Shown piece after piece: positions 32,828 to 44,552 of a stretch of 64,000 bases of DNA. The notes beneath the pieces are model-generated. The model saw nothing but the letters and a program-made list of their open reading frames with translations. It did not search any database and was not told where the DNA came from. Position numbers and translations under genes: made by a program. The stretch is from Guyanagaster necrorhizus (Eukaryota > Basidiomycota > Agaricomycetes > Agaricales > Physalacriaceae): the NCBI RefSeq assembly GCF_019112545.1, contig NW_025064900.1, positions 271,891 to 335,890 of the forward strand. Direction: 5' to 3'. Each line of letters opens with the position of its first letter. Positions within the stretch are counted from its first letter, which is position 1.

Positions 32828-33812
32828 ATGTTGCCTCTTGCTGCATATCATTGCTCACACACTTCTGAGCCTTTGGTGAGAGAACCTACCTCTGATAGTC
32901 CTGAAGAGGCCAAGGAATTATTCTGTCTGGAATGGCAAACCATGGAGGAAGAGTACACAGAGGCTGTGAAAGTCCACTTGGAGTGGAAAAGAGAGCAAGA
33001 GAGAGAGGAAAAGGTCTAGGTGGACCATGTGGCCTGAGAGGCATAGAGAAAGAAGCAGCAAGAGAGGTTGGAGAAGAAGAGAGAGGAGGTCCAGCAGGCA
33101 GTAGAGAGGCAGGCAAAGGAGGTGGAGGAGAGCTATAAATACAAGTTCAGATCAAGGAGCATAGTGGATGGCAGTGGGATAGAGGTGATCACTAGTCTCA
33201 AAAAGCAGATAAAGTTGGAAGTGGTGGGGCTGGTGGAGGGTGAAGAGTTGTTGGATGGTGAAAGTAAGTGTCTTAGTTTTCTTGCATAGTTTGATTTAGC
33301 TTTTGTTTTCAGGAAGTTGTGTGCACTATTATCAAGATGGTGCACAGTGTCATGTATGACTGGTAACTGAAGGCATCAGTCAAGAGCAGACTTGCACTTG
33401 CTGCAAGGTCAAGAAAACTGCTTGTTCATTCAACAAGGGTGTCACCACAAGTGAGATGATCAGTAGTGTGGAGGTCTCTGCTGGCCTCCACCAAATTTCA
33501 AGATTAATTCATAAGTTGATGTGTTGTGTAGATGAGTTAGCAGAAGAGCTGGCAGATGTCTGCAGTATAGTAGCAGGTCTTCAGGATGACTATGGTTCTG
33601 ATGACATGTCATCTCCCTCAGAGCTGTTTTTAGAATCTGAGATAGAGGCCTGAAAGAAGGCCCAACTGATTTTCAAGGATGAGAGAGATCAGGAGATAGA
33701 AGATCTTTAGGAGATGATATTGAAGAGGCTAGATGAGGATATAGAGAAGTTGAAGAAGTGAGGAGAGAGTTCAGATTCTGGTGCAGGCTCATCAGATTCT
33801 GCTTTTCTCTAA
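32828..33812 (+). pseudogene. Gy2 accessory gene, antisense to pol (Cys-cluster and coiled coil)
   Basis: Not a known retrotransposon gene. Exon A from ATG 32828 encodes an acidic start and a long charged coiled coil (EKKREEVQQAVERQAKEVEE) with stops at 33018, 33033 and 33042. A GTAAGT...TTTTCAG intron (33264-33312) joins it in frame to exon B. Exon B has Cys residues spaced like a fungal zinc-cluster (SCVHYYQDGAQC, then TCTCCKVKKTACSFNKG), a helical region (LHQISRLIHKLMCCVDELAE), a second coiled coil and an acidic Ser/Asp tail to TAA 33810. Similar Cys-cluster/coiled-coil proteins are common as hypotheticals in basidiomycetes. It lies between Pol and the 3' LTR, on the opposite strand. The splice keeping the frame supports a real ancestral gene. 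Confidence 0.45.
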
Positions 33813-33958
33813 AAATTTTGTATGAAATGTATATGGAAAAAGGCATCAGATGTTGATAGTGGAGAAAAAAATGTAAATACAAGATTTTGACTTTGAAAGT
33901 GTAAAAAAGGTGATTGAAATGATAGTAATTAGTGGTTAAAATTGAAATGGTAAGATGG

Positions 33959-35371
33959 TGATATGCAGGCTACATGTCCAGCCCTATAATTTGCAAATTC
34001 TGCATAACACACTAGAATATGCTAGTAACTGAGAATCATTAGCCAGTAGAGGACTATGGCTGAGGCTCTAAGCTGATAGTCATGCTAGTCACCAATACTA
34101 AGTCCAAAAGGGACTTTGTAAAATAATATGGCCTAAGGATAAAAATCCTAAGTCAGGTTTGAACTTAGAAAAGTTCAGCACCACACCTTGGAAAATACTA
34201 AGTCCAAGTTGGACTTAGAAATAGTACCTCAAATGGGGCCAATTCTACATGCCACTAAGATGAGTATATTCTAAGACAGCTAGAGGTATAATACCATAGC
34301 CAGTTGTGGAGTATTGAGTAGAGATAGCATCATCCAGGAGCAGTAAGAAGAGAGACCCAATGATCTGTGGCTAGTACTGTGAGTTTTGACTCAAATGCCT
34401 AAGTCCAAATTTCCTAGGTATCAGGTGATCTAAGAGACTTAGAATTGAGAGGAATAGAGTGGATATAACCGGTTGACCAGGCCTGACCAGGCCTGATCAA
34501 TCAAGCTACTAAGAATAACTCAGAGGATTAAACTCTGAGTAGACAGAAAGGAGTTAGGTACCCACAGGCACTGTAGGCTTAAAATAAAGCTGTGCAATGG
34601 CCAGGTGGGTCTGGGCAAGCCTAGGGGAGTCCAGGAGTGCCACCATTCCGGAATAATGGCATGATTCCACTTTAAACAGGAGAAATATTATTTTGAATGC
34701 TTTATTTATAGATTCTGTATCTGTTGTTGGTGTATAAAAGAAGAGAATGGTGGGAAAATAGCAAGCAAGTGATCCACCCCCACATTCAGGCCTTCTAGCC
34801 CACTGTAGCTAGTCTCTGGGACAATGGATTTTGAGTTCTGCTTTGACTTAGTGATTTATTTAAGTTGCTTTGTCACTTAAAGAGGATTGGATTGAAATAA
34901 TAACTGTATTGTGAGTTTTGGATTAATTTGGGTTCCAAACTATAGGGGTTTCAGCATCAGAATACAAGTTCTTTGGTTTTGAGGACTGCTAGCCAGCCAA
35001 GAGTGCAGCTAGTCAAGCCTAAGTGCTTAATAGACTTAGTATTTGGGTTTCAGAGTTCATTGGGTTTTGGAATATTCTAAGTTGATTTGGAGTGCAATTT
35101 GGCATTGATTCTACATCCTAATTATACTTAAACATTGCTATAAACTACTCTCAGAAGTATTGCATCTTTAAAAGCAAGATAGAGTTGAATAACTGTCTTT
35201 ATTGACTGTTTCTTTGATTTTACTTAAGACTGCAAGAGTGCTTCTATCAAACTCAAAACAACTGACCTCAACTGTATTTGATGATTGTGTATTGAGTGGT
35301 TAGATGTTGGTGTTTGAGAGTTCATTCCTCATTCACCTCTCTTAGTCACTTAGCCATTACCAAGCACATCA
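33959..35371 (+). repeat. D1: 1413-bp repeat element
   Basis: Starts TGATATGC and ends GCACATCA (8-bp imperfect inverted ends), flanked by ATGG and GTGG. An inverted copy of the same length is at 61337-62749. It carries twelve ACTTAG/CTAAGT hexamers, TATAAAAG at 34733 and no coding domain. It may be a non-autonomous DNA transposon or a solo LTR (TG...CA ends). Confidence 0.8.
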
Positions 35372-35419
35372 GTGGGGTGCCAGTGATGTCTGGAGTAGTA
35401 TTATATTAGAAATAGAATG

Positions 35420-38400
35420 TTTGAATGACTTTAGATAAGGGTCCTGGTTTGCCTGAGTATTGATAGTGGAATTCTTTGATAAATTCATTAGCAGAGAATT
35501 CAGAGGCCAGTAACCAAGCAAATTCTTCATTGGTACCTTTGTAGCCTAGCCACTGGATCTTGTATAACAGTAGGCAGTGAAACTGATAGTCCAGCTTAGA
35601 GTTGAGGATTTAGGCTATTTCAAAATATTCTTCTCTGTTGACTTCAACTGGAGGCAGCAGTGGTTGGATTCAGTTAGGAATGGTGTTTTCTTCTATGGGT
35701 TCCAATTGTGACACTTGGAAGACTGAGTGAATGGACCAGAGATCTGGCAGAAGCCTCAGTGTGAAGGAGTGGAAACCTGGTTGGACTATGATTTCAAAAG
35801 AACTGAGGTATTTCTCTGAGAATTTTCTGGTCAGGCAGGTGGTTTTGATATGTTTGGAACTGAGATAGACCTTGTTGCCCACTGTGAATAGAGGCATCAG
35901 AATCTGATGCTTGTCTGCTTGGATCTTGTAATGAGCCTGAGCCTTAGAGATTTCATCTTTTAATACTTGATGGAGTTTGTCAAGGTCAACTGCAAAGTCT
36001 TGGGCCTGAGTGGAGGCAATATTCTTTCAGGATGAACAGTGATGTTAGAGTGGTAAACCTTGTTGGCAAAGAATGGGGAAATCCCAGTGGACATGTTAGA
36101 GGCATTGTTGTAGGCAAACTCAGCAATGGGTAAGAGAGTGTCCCAGTTGTCCTGCTGGTAGGAGCAGTAGATGTGGATGTATTGTTCCAGAGTTTGGTTT
36201 GTCTGTTTAGTTTGTCTATCAGCCTCCAGATGATAACCTGAAGTAACATGGAGTTCTATATTAAGAGTGGTAGCTAGGGCATGAGTAAACTGGAAGATGA
36301 ATTCAGAACTATGATCAGATGTGATATGACTGAATACTCCATATTTGGAGAAGACATGGATAAGAAAAAGTTGAGCAAGCTCCACAGAGTTAATGATGTC
36401 ATGAGTGGGGATAAAGATGGCTTGCTTGCTAGCTTGGTCTATGACTACTAAGATGGCAGTAAATCTGTTAGAGTCTGATGGTTATTCAATGAAATTCATG
36501 GAAATAAAATCCTATGGACATTCAGAGACTGGTAGAGGTTTGAGTAACTCATAGGAGCAGTGTCTAGGTGTCTTATTGCACCCACAAACTGTGTAGAACT
36601 TAACATAGTGTTGAACATATTCATACATCTTTGACCAGGTCTAGGATATAAATGTGGCCTTCAAACTGAAGAATGTTGGATTTGTTGATGGACCACTGAG
36701 AGAAAGAGGATTCAGAAGTGACCTTGGCCTGACAGAGGCTGTCAGAGCATGTAGGATCAGAAAATTGTGCTTGTTTGATATTAGTGTGGAGTTTGTTGAT
36801 ATTCATGATGGCACTACCCCATAGGGTGGGACCTTCAAGGTAGGTTGCATGGAGTGATGCAGAAAGCTGTTCTTGAATGAACATGGGTCAGAAATTGTGG
36901 GGGTTGACTTGGGCATATTGGGTATCTCTCTCTTTAGGGTAGATATCCCATCATCTAGTGAGTGCATCTGGTTTTCCTCCAAGGTTCCCAGGGCAGAACT
37001 GGATTACTAAGTTGAACTGGGATAGGTATTCAGACTAGCAAACCTGTCAGTGGATTAGAATCTTGGTGGTGGTGAAGTATTCAAGATTCTTGTAGTCTGT
37101 TACAACATCAATAGAGTCCACAGAGCCTTTAAGGTAGTGCTGCCAATGTTTAAAGGCCTCAAAAATGGCTAGAAGCTCTTTGTTGTAGGTGTCATAGTTG
37201 AGTTTGGTATTGTGGAGGCTCTGGGAGTGGAAGGTGATGGGGTGAATTTCACCATCTTCAAGATAGATGAAGAGGATAGCTGCAATTGCATAATTGGAAG
37301 CATCAGTTTCCACCACTATCTTTTGATTGGGGACCCAGTGGGTAAGAATGGAGGCATGTGTGAAGGCCTGTTTCAACTCATTGAAGGTGGCCAAGCATTT
37401 GTCATCAAATTTCCATGGAGTTTTCTTGCAGATAAGTCATATAAAGGAAAGAACAATATCACTATATTTGTGTATAAAGTGATAGTAAAAGTTGGCAAAG
37501 CCAAGAAAAGATTAGATGTTCTTGACCTTTCATGGCACCAGCTAGTCAATAATGGTTTTGATTTTTTCTTCAGACATATGAAGTCCTTCAGGTGATAGGA
37601 TGTAGCCTAGGTATTCTATGGAATCCTGGTTGAATTTGCATTTGGAACCTTTGCAGTAGAGTCTATTAGCTCTAAGCCTATGTAGAATCTCTCAAACATG
37701 TTTCTGGTGATCTCCTGGATTGTCAGAATATATGAGGATGTCATCAAAGTAGACTACTACTGATATGTCAAGCATGTCAGAGAATATATCATTCACAAAT
37801 CATTGGAATGCTGCCAGAGCATTTGTAAGGCTAAAAGGCATGACATGCCATTTGAAGGAACCATAACAGGTTCAGAAGCCTGTTTTCCATTTATCCTCTT
37901 TGGCTATGTGAACAAGATGGTAAGCATGTCATAGGTTGAGCTTGGTGTAGATGTGCATGGAGTGGGCAGAGTCAAGGAGATCAGAAATGAGGGAAAGAGG
38001 ATAGTGATCCTTCTTGGAGATTTTGTTTAGGCCACAGTAGTCAATGCAAAGTTGAAGTTCACTGGTCTTCTTCTTGACAAATAGAACTGGAGCCCTGTGC
38101 AGAGAGTGAGACAGAGTAATGAACCCATTGCATAGGTTATCATCAATAAACTCTCATAGAGCCTTGAGTTCAGATTCTAAAAGGGAATAAATGGGTCCAA
38201 GTAGTGGAGATATTCTTTCCTCAAGGTTGATTTTGAGGTTGTATAGCCTGTGTTCAGATAGCTTTTTGGAGAGGGTATTGCTAAAGATGTCTGCAAAATC
38301 ATGGTACTCTACTGGTACTGATGAAAGGTCTGCTGGTTTCACAGATGCAGCTTTGGCTCCAATTTTAAGTAAGAAAGGCTGCAGTGTGAACTGCTGAGTG

Positions 38401-39100
38401 CCTTCTTTTGCACTGGCCTGAACAAATGCAGCAGTGAATATGATGAAGATCTTTAGATATGCTTTCATAGCAAAAAACTCTGAGGGAGGATAGAAATAGA
38501 TAGGTTCATACAGGAACAGGGCCCACCTGCTATCTGGAAGAGATTTAGAATGGAGTGAAGCCCCAGAGGTTGGACTGATGGAGTCCAGTGGGCATGGAAG
38601 TTCTGGGATTGAGCTGGAAGGCTCTGAGAGGGGTGGACTGTTGTTCTGTAGGCATGGAAGTCTCTGGGATGTGATGGAGACTGTGAAATTGGTTAGAGTG
38701 AGATCCTGGTAGCTTGAGCAGAAAGTAATACTGTTCTCAGCCCAGTCAATCAGTGGATTGTAGTGGGAGAGCCAGTTGTATTCTAGGACAAGATTGCAAG
38801 ATAAATCCAGAGGAGTGACATAGAAGTCAATGGGAAAGATGTCTCCAGATGGGAAACAGATGGGAATAGTTGTGATTTGAGATATACAGTTCTTGATAGA
38901 GCCATCAAATAATCAAAGTTGCACACTAGAGATGGTTTTAATAGGAATTTCATTGGCAACTACATACTTAGTGTCAACAAAGCAGTGGCTAGAACCAGAA
39001 TCAATGAGGGCAAGAAAATGCAGAATGATACAAGTTAGGGAGCCATCAGATTCTATGGTAGTTGGTAATTCTGCTGAAAGAGGGATGTGGAAGGAGCGAT
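35420..39100 (-). pseudogene. pol: Gy2 Pol: protease to chromodomain
   Basis: Minus strand order: retropepsin LALIDSGSSHCFVDT near 39.0 kb; RT 37.6-38.2 kb (DHYPLSLISDLLD, then [15 protein letters not shown] at about 37.75 kb with both Asp); RNase H 37.05-37.40 kb (VETDASNYAIAAIL, YDTYNKELLAIFEA); integrase 35.96-36.9 kb with SDHSSEFIFQF and EADRQTKQTNQTLEQY; a C-terminal chromodomain-like block 35.42-35.64 kb (YKIQWLGYKGTNEEFAW, then EFIKEFHYQYSGKPGP). Several TGG to TAG and CGA/CAG-type stops. A different family from G1 by sequence and LTR. Confidence 0.85.
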
Positions 39101-39199
39101 TGGAAAGAGATGTTGTATTGAGAGTAATAACCTTTGGTGTGCAAATAGAGTCAATGCAACCCTGAACTCACATGAAGAGAACAGGGTTGCTTTCTAGTT

Positions 39200-40660
39200 T
39201 TCTGACTCTGTTGAAGCCAGCTCTATAGGAGCAGTGTTGACTTTAGCTGCATGACTCTTGGCAGAGGCTGCTACCTTCCACTTGTTGCAGTTCTCAGTCT
39301 TGTGTTTGGCTCTACAGAACATGCAAAGATTGTTCTGATGCTGGTGGTCTTTTTCTTTTTGAGTGAGATGACTATCTTTGCCTAGCTTATCAGCATAGAG
39401 CTTAGAGGTGGTAGATTTCAGTGTGGAACTGGAGTCTGAGAAAAAAGAGTTGAACCTCTTGGATTTGGGGTTGAAGGATTAGTTGGAGGCCTTATTGTCC
39501 TGGTTTTCATGGGCAATTTCAGCCTTCTGGGTCCAGTAGTGAGCATCAAGTTCTTGGGCAAGAAAGTGCATATCACAAAGGTTGTTTGGCTTCCCATAGT
39601 GTGCTATGTCATCCTTGATATGAGTGCAGAGGCCACAGTAAAAGGTGTGATAGAGAGTGTTATCTCTGTACCCAATTTGTGAGGCATACTGATTGAATTG
39701 AATCATATACTTCATGATCTGATCTTCATCATGCATCTGAAGGTGTTCTAATGTATCTTCAGCATCTCTGATAGCATCAAAGAGACTGAAGTTGCTATGA
39801 AGCTCATTTAAGAAAGCCATGTAGGAGAATTGCCAGGCTGGTGGATTCTGCAGATTGAGGTTAAGAATGTCTGATTCAAATCAGTTGAGCATAGTGCTGG
39901 CCAGGAAGAAAATGGCATAGTTGACCTTGCTAGCATCTGTTGCAAATGCAGTAGGTCTGTCATTGAAGTTTAACTGAAGGGAGATAATGAAGGCCTTCAG
40001 TTTGTGAGGGTCAGAGCCATCAAATGGTTCTGGTTCCTTGACTTTGGTATAAATAGTGTCTGGATTGAGGTTATTGAGAGAAATGAAGACTCCTTATAAT
40101 AGGTTTATGAATTCTAGAAACATGTCCTGCTGGTTTAGATTGTTGCTTCTTACAGGACTATTGGAGCTGCCTGAGCTATTGGGATCACCTGGACCATCTG
40201 GACCACCTGACCCTTCTGGAAAAGAGTTTGGTGGGTTACCACCTGGTTTCTGTCAGATGGGAGTATGAGTAGGAGTATCTTCACCTCTGCCTTCCAAATC
40301 TAGGCTGTCTGAATTTCCATGCATGTTGCCTTGAGATAAAGGCTCTATTGGGAGGTCAATTTGGGTGCTATACATCAGGCTGGCCTGTTGGGCTCTATTG
40401 ATTGGAATGCTGGTGGTGTCAAAAGAGTTAGAGGAATCATCATAATTAGGTTGGCAGGCAGTGAAGCTAGAGTGATTGTAGGTTTCTCTATAGAAAGATT
40501 GTCCTCTACTGGAGGCTGATCTGAAAAGACCTGGTTGTTTCTTTGAGGCAGAGGCTGGAATGTCTTCCATGGAAAACATGTTGTAATAGGTAGGCTGAGT
40601 TTGTTTGGGATTGGTTTCTGTGGGTTGAATAAATGTAGTGGACATAATAAAAAATTTCAA
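39200..40660 (-). pseudogene. gag: Gy2 Gag remnant
   Basis: Starts near 40645 (MSTTFIQPTETNPKQTQPTY), Ser/Asn-rich N-terminus, then the capsid domain at 39.48-39.82 kb (MAFLNELHSNFSLFDAIRDA, DQIMKYMIQFNQYASQIGY) and a degraded zinc knuckle CMFCRAKHKTENC near 39.3 kb. Two or more frame breaks between these parts. Confidence 0.75.
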
Positions 40661-40685
40661 CTCAAGGGTTTGAGTTTGAATATAC

Positions 40686-41185
40686 TGTTAGGAATGTGCC
40701 AATTGAGTGTGTTTGAATGCATGCATAGAGACCAGTGGAGTGTGTGAACATCAACAAAGCTATTAGCAATATCACTCTTGAGTCAAGGCCCAAGGATTTA
40801 AACAGATGGAATGGGGTTCCATTGGAGAAGTGAAGAGAAGTGTCCTTCAGAGTGGAATCTGATGGATGAGGTAGGGAGGAGTTGAAGTGAGCACAAAGTG
40901 TAGATGGCTATCCAAGTTGATATTCAAACTGAGTATTTACAATGATTTTACATGGCTTTATATACTAATGGTAGCTAATTCTGAGTTGAGTTCCATTGAG
41001 TTCCAGTGTCAATATTCACTACCAAGTTCAAGGTCTAGATATTACAATGTGAAATATAGATATGAAATGATAATGGTGAAAATGAAATTAATAAGTAATA
41101 GAGAGTGGCTAGAGTCTGGTGGGTTTTCATGATTGGATCTATAGTTGGTTGAGGTGACATGGAGACCAGCAGCATGCACATAACA
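40686..41185 (-). repeat. Gy2 5' LTR
   Basis: 500 bp uninterrupted copy. The target of R in the partner corresponds to the GGATCTATAGTTGG segment near 41138-41151. Confidence 0.9.
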
Positions 41186-42742
41186 GCCTACTGTATTTTC
41201 TCTTCTGATGCTTTATCATCAGTTTCTTTTTGCATGTACTGTTGTATATTTCTCCAATCAAGCAGAGTGTCTCTCCCTACTTCTTTGCTGCTCTCCTCAT
41301 CCCTAACCTCATCATCTGCTTTTTCCCTGCTGTTCTTGATGGGGAAGTTAATAGGCTGATCATAGATGCTCAGAGTGTCAGGTCTGATTGTTGCTAGGGA
41401 GCTGATCATGGTTCTAGCTAGATCCTGAGTCAGCTCAAGGAGGAGACTGCTCAGAAGATTGGCCAGTGCTGATCTTGATGTCTCTTTAGTGACCTCTGCA
41501 TGCTCTTTGCTCCTCCAGTTTTTGGTGATACTGATGGAAGTTTTGATAATATCAGGAATTGAGAAAGAGTGCTATGACTCTTCCATCCAGGAACCTTTGG
41601 AGCCTGTGGTCAGAGATGTGAGTGTTGAAGAGGACTCAAAGTCCATAGGCATTGAGTATAGATTCAGTGTGAGAGAGGATAGTGTCAGTATTGGCAATAC
41701 TGAAGGTTCTAGGGGTAGAGGGATAAGTCATCCTCTGAGTGGCTTTGCTGAGGGTGATGGCTTCAGCAGACCCTGTCCATGGGTCTGTTTCTGCTGGTGT
41801 ACTGAGCTTCTGGAAGGGGGAGCTGATAGATTCTGTTCAGAGACTGTACCAGCTGGAGGCAGCTGAGTCTCAAGTGGCCACCTCAAGCTCATGCTAATGA
41901 CATTGATACTGGATGTTATAGTGGGCTTCTTTATACTCATTCTGTTGTTGGACTTCTTCTGCCTCTGCCCAGGTGAAGTCTCTGTTGTCTTGCTTCCCTG
42001 CTGCTTGTATTTCTTCTTTGGTAAAGTCTGCTTTATATCTCTGGAGCTTATTGGCAACCATTGGACCTTTGAACTCATATCTCCTTCTGGGCTCAAGGTC
42101 CCTGAAATAAAGGTCTCCATGCCAAGAGGAGGCTGAGCTTGTTTTGGGGATTGCATATAGAGAGTCATAGTCTGAGTTTGGAGATACATGTTGAGATTCT
42201 GAAGCCACCTGAGTGGCATCAAAGGAGTCCTGAGCATGATCTTCAATCCTGTGCTCTGGTGGGGTGATGGAAGAGTCAGAGGACAGCTTGTTGTCAAAAA
42301 AGTCATCAGGGAGATCCTGATCCTCTCAGTTCAGGACTGAAAGAAACCCCAGCAGAACTTATGGGTTTCTGAAACCTGTGGAGGGAGCATTGCTATTTCA
42401 GCTAGTTGTTCTTTGAGAGGAATATATGTGTCCTTCTTTTTGATCATTCTATGTATCTGAGCTGCTAGGCTGTGTTTCTGGTATGATTCTGATCTGGTGC
42501 TGGAAAGAGACTCAGGCAGAGAGAGAGATGTCATAGAAGGGGAGGTTGGAGATGATATAGCATAAAATTTGTTGTATCTGCTGAAAAGCTTGATAGTGTC
42601 TGACTATCCAAGCAGCTACTGATTGGTGTACTTGACAAAGTTGAATTATAGTGAAAAGCCCTAAGAGAGTTCCAATGATCAAAGCTAGAAGCTTGAAGAA
42701 GTCATCAGTGAGATTGAGGATTGCTGTGTTTGATAGTGTCAT
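41186..42742 (-). pseudogene. G-A pre-gag ORF remnant
   Basis: Copy of the G1 membrane-segment ORF: DDFFKLLALIIGTLLGLF followed by AAWIVRHYQAFQQIQQIL, then the Pro/Ser-rich part in several frames. Interrupted at 41186 by Gy2; its sequence resumes at 30317. Confidence 0.7.
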
Positions 42743-42799
42743 TCAGTTTCTCTCACACTATTATGCATAGGAAAAGAAAAGCATAAGCTTTGAGCTAAT

Positions 42800-43257
42800 T
42801 GTTAAGCCCAAGTGATATATAACCTAAGACACATAATAAACTGATGCTATATCATATTCATACAGTCATGTCTGAGTGCAGTATTTGTGTCTATATAGTA
42901 TTGTGTTTTAAGGCCTTATAGTTAGCTCAAAGTAGAATAGTGAAGTATAAACTTTAGCTCAAAGCTGAGAATATACAGTAAGAGCTATCCTACTTATATA
43001 CTAGTTGTCCACTAAGATATTAATACTACTGCTAATTGTATCTGTTTGAGTCTTTGTGCTCCTTGTCTTTAAGCATCACTACTGTCCACAAAAGACTTGT
43101 TGTGTGTCATTGAGAGGTATCATCATGTTGAAAGACAATAATGGACTTGGCTTGTTGTGATGACTAAGCCTGTCCCACAATTCTAAGTGCTGGCTTAGAT
43201 GCTCTGACTAAGTGTAAATAGAGGTTAAGAGAAAGAAAAAATTAAAAAATCATAATA
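42800..43257 (-). repeat. G-A right LTR (minus orientation)
   Basis: 458 bp; on the minus strand it starts TATTATGA and ends GGGCTTAACA, followed by ATTAGCTCAAAGCTT. It shares subfamily stretches with the left LTR, such as the GGACAACTAGTATATAAG segment. Confidence 0.9.
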
Positions 43258-44105
43258 AAAAAACACTTATCATAGAAAGACTGAAAAAAATATAAAACAA
43301 GCTCAACAAGGAACACTAAAAATCTGTGGATACAAGCCAACAGAATCAGCCTTATGGAAATCACTGAGACACAGAAATATTAATCACAACATGATATATA
43401 TAATATATCTTCTATAGATGGTAATGAATGATAGTTATCAAATAGAAAAGAAATAGCTATATTTCTGGCTTCAATACAAAAAGTGAGAGTACTACTCACA
43501 CTGTGACAACAGCCTAAAAGATTTAGTGCACATCATGACATTATGTGAAACTTTTAAATAAAAAAAGTATAAAAACTCACTGGAAGATTATTATAAAATT
43601 ACAAAATATCATAGCATCTTCTATTGATAGCTAACATTCTATCATGCATTAACTATTTCCACTAGAACAAATATGAAATAGATAGCTAAAAAAGTCTGAA
43701 AAAGATTGAAATTAGATTGCTTAATGACATGCAATGTTTTAGCAAAAAGGCTCAGAAAAGATTTAGTCTTGAGAACATGGTCTGATGCTATCTGTCATTA
43801 TTTCATCTTCTAATGATCTTTCAATGCTTAGTAAGCTGACACTTATGAAATTCTGATGATTTCTAATGAATAGCATCTCTCAGCCATAGAGAAATCTTGC
43901 TGAAGCCACACAAAACTATAGATGATGCATACATGACAACACTATGCTGTGTCTTACTTATTGTCTTATAACACAGCTGATATCAGCATGCTGACCACAT
44001 AGAATAACTGTGCAACAGTGTGGTTTTAGTTAGAATAACAGCAGCTCAAGTAACACTTACTGCAATAACTATATATTGAACAGATAATGGTGTGCCTACT
44101 ACATC
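43258..44105. other. Unclassified AT-rich sequence between G-A and G-C
   Basis: About 850 bp, essentially CpG-free, with no open frame of note and no similarity noticed to other parts of the window. Probably old repeat debris. Confidence 0.4.
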
Positions 44106-44552
44106 TGTTATGATTTTTCTGCTTAGCTTATCTTATCAAACACCTATCTAATCATGAGTGCTTACCCATTATCCAGTTGGACTGATAATCATGTCTATAG
44201 TGTATGGCCTACACTATTGTACTGCAAACTTATAATGGATACTTCAACAATGCATGCATTTTATTATTTCATGCACCTATAACACATTCTTTAGTTCCAA
44301 CTCACAGATAGACACAATAGAAAAGGCTATATTTATCTCAAGCTAAAACCATATATAAGTAGAATAGCTCTCACTGTAGTAGACTCAGCTTCAAGCTAAA
44401 GTTTATTCTATACCACTCACTCTCAAGCCTATTTGCAATGTCTTGACCTTCACAATGAGCAGAATAATGTAGATGGATCCAGTGCAACTGTATGAATGTG
44501 ATACAGCACTGGTTTATCATAAGTTTCACTCATATGATGTTTGGATCTAACA
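44106..44552 (+). repeat. G-C 5' LTR
   Basis: 447 bp, TGTTATGA...ATCTAACA, followed by primer-binding site ATTAGCTTGAAGCTT. TATA-like ATATATAAG precedes the self-primer. Confidence 0.88.

Larger units (their letters stand above)
30318..41185 (-). mobile_element. Gy2: second Ty3/Gypsy chromovirus family, nested in G-A
   Basis: LTRs 30318-32689 (enlarged by repeat R) and 40686-41185; on plus they start TGTTAGGAA and end CATAA(C/T)A. Flanks GCCTG and GCCTA are a target duplication with one transition. Minus strand: Gag, protease, RT, RNase H, integrase, chromodomain-like end. Between Pol and the 3' LTR lie repeat D1 and an antisense accessory gene. CpG almost absent. Confidence 0.9.
26783..43257 (-). 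mobile_element. G-A: Gypsy (G1 family) insertion with inverted LTRs
   Basis: A plus-oriented LTR (26783-27240) and a minus-oriented LTR (42800-43257), each 458 bp and much closer to each other than to other LTRs of the family here, bound one block. Both have their primer-binding side facing inward and both outer ends are U3 ends. Flanks are AAAAA on each side, compatible with a 5-bp target duplication but low complexity. From the right LTR the minus strand reads pre-gag, Gag, protease and the start of RT, ending exactly at the primer-binding site of the left LTR. Nested inside: S1 and Gy2. There is no 3' half of Pol. Confidence 0.7.

Noticed and set aside
33959..35371. Protein gene inside element D
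   Set aside because: No open frame of useful length and no conserved domain on either strand.
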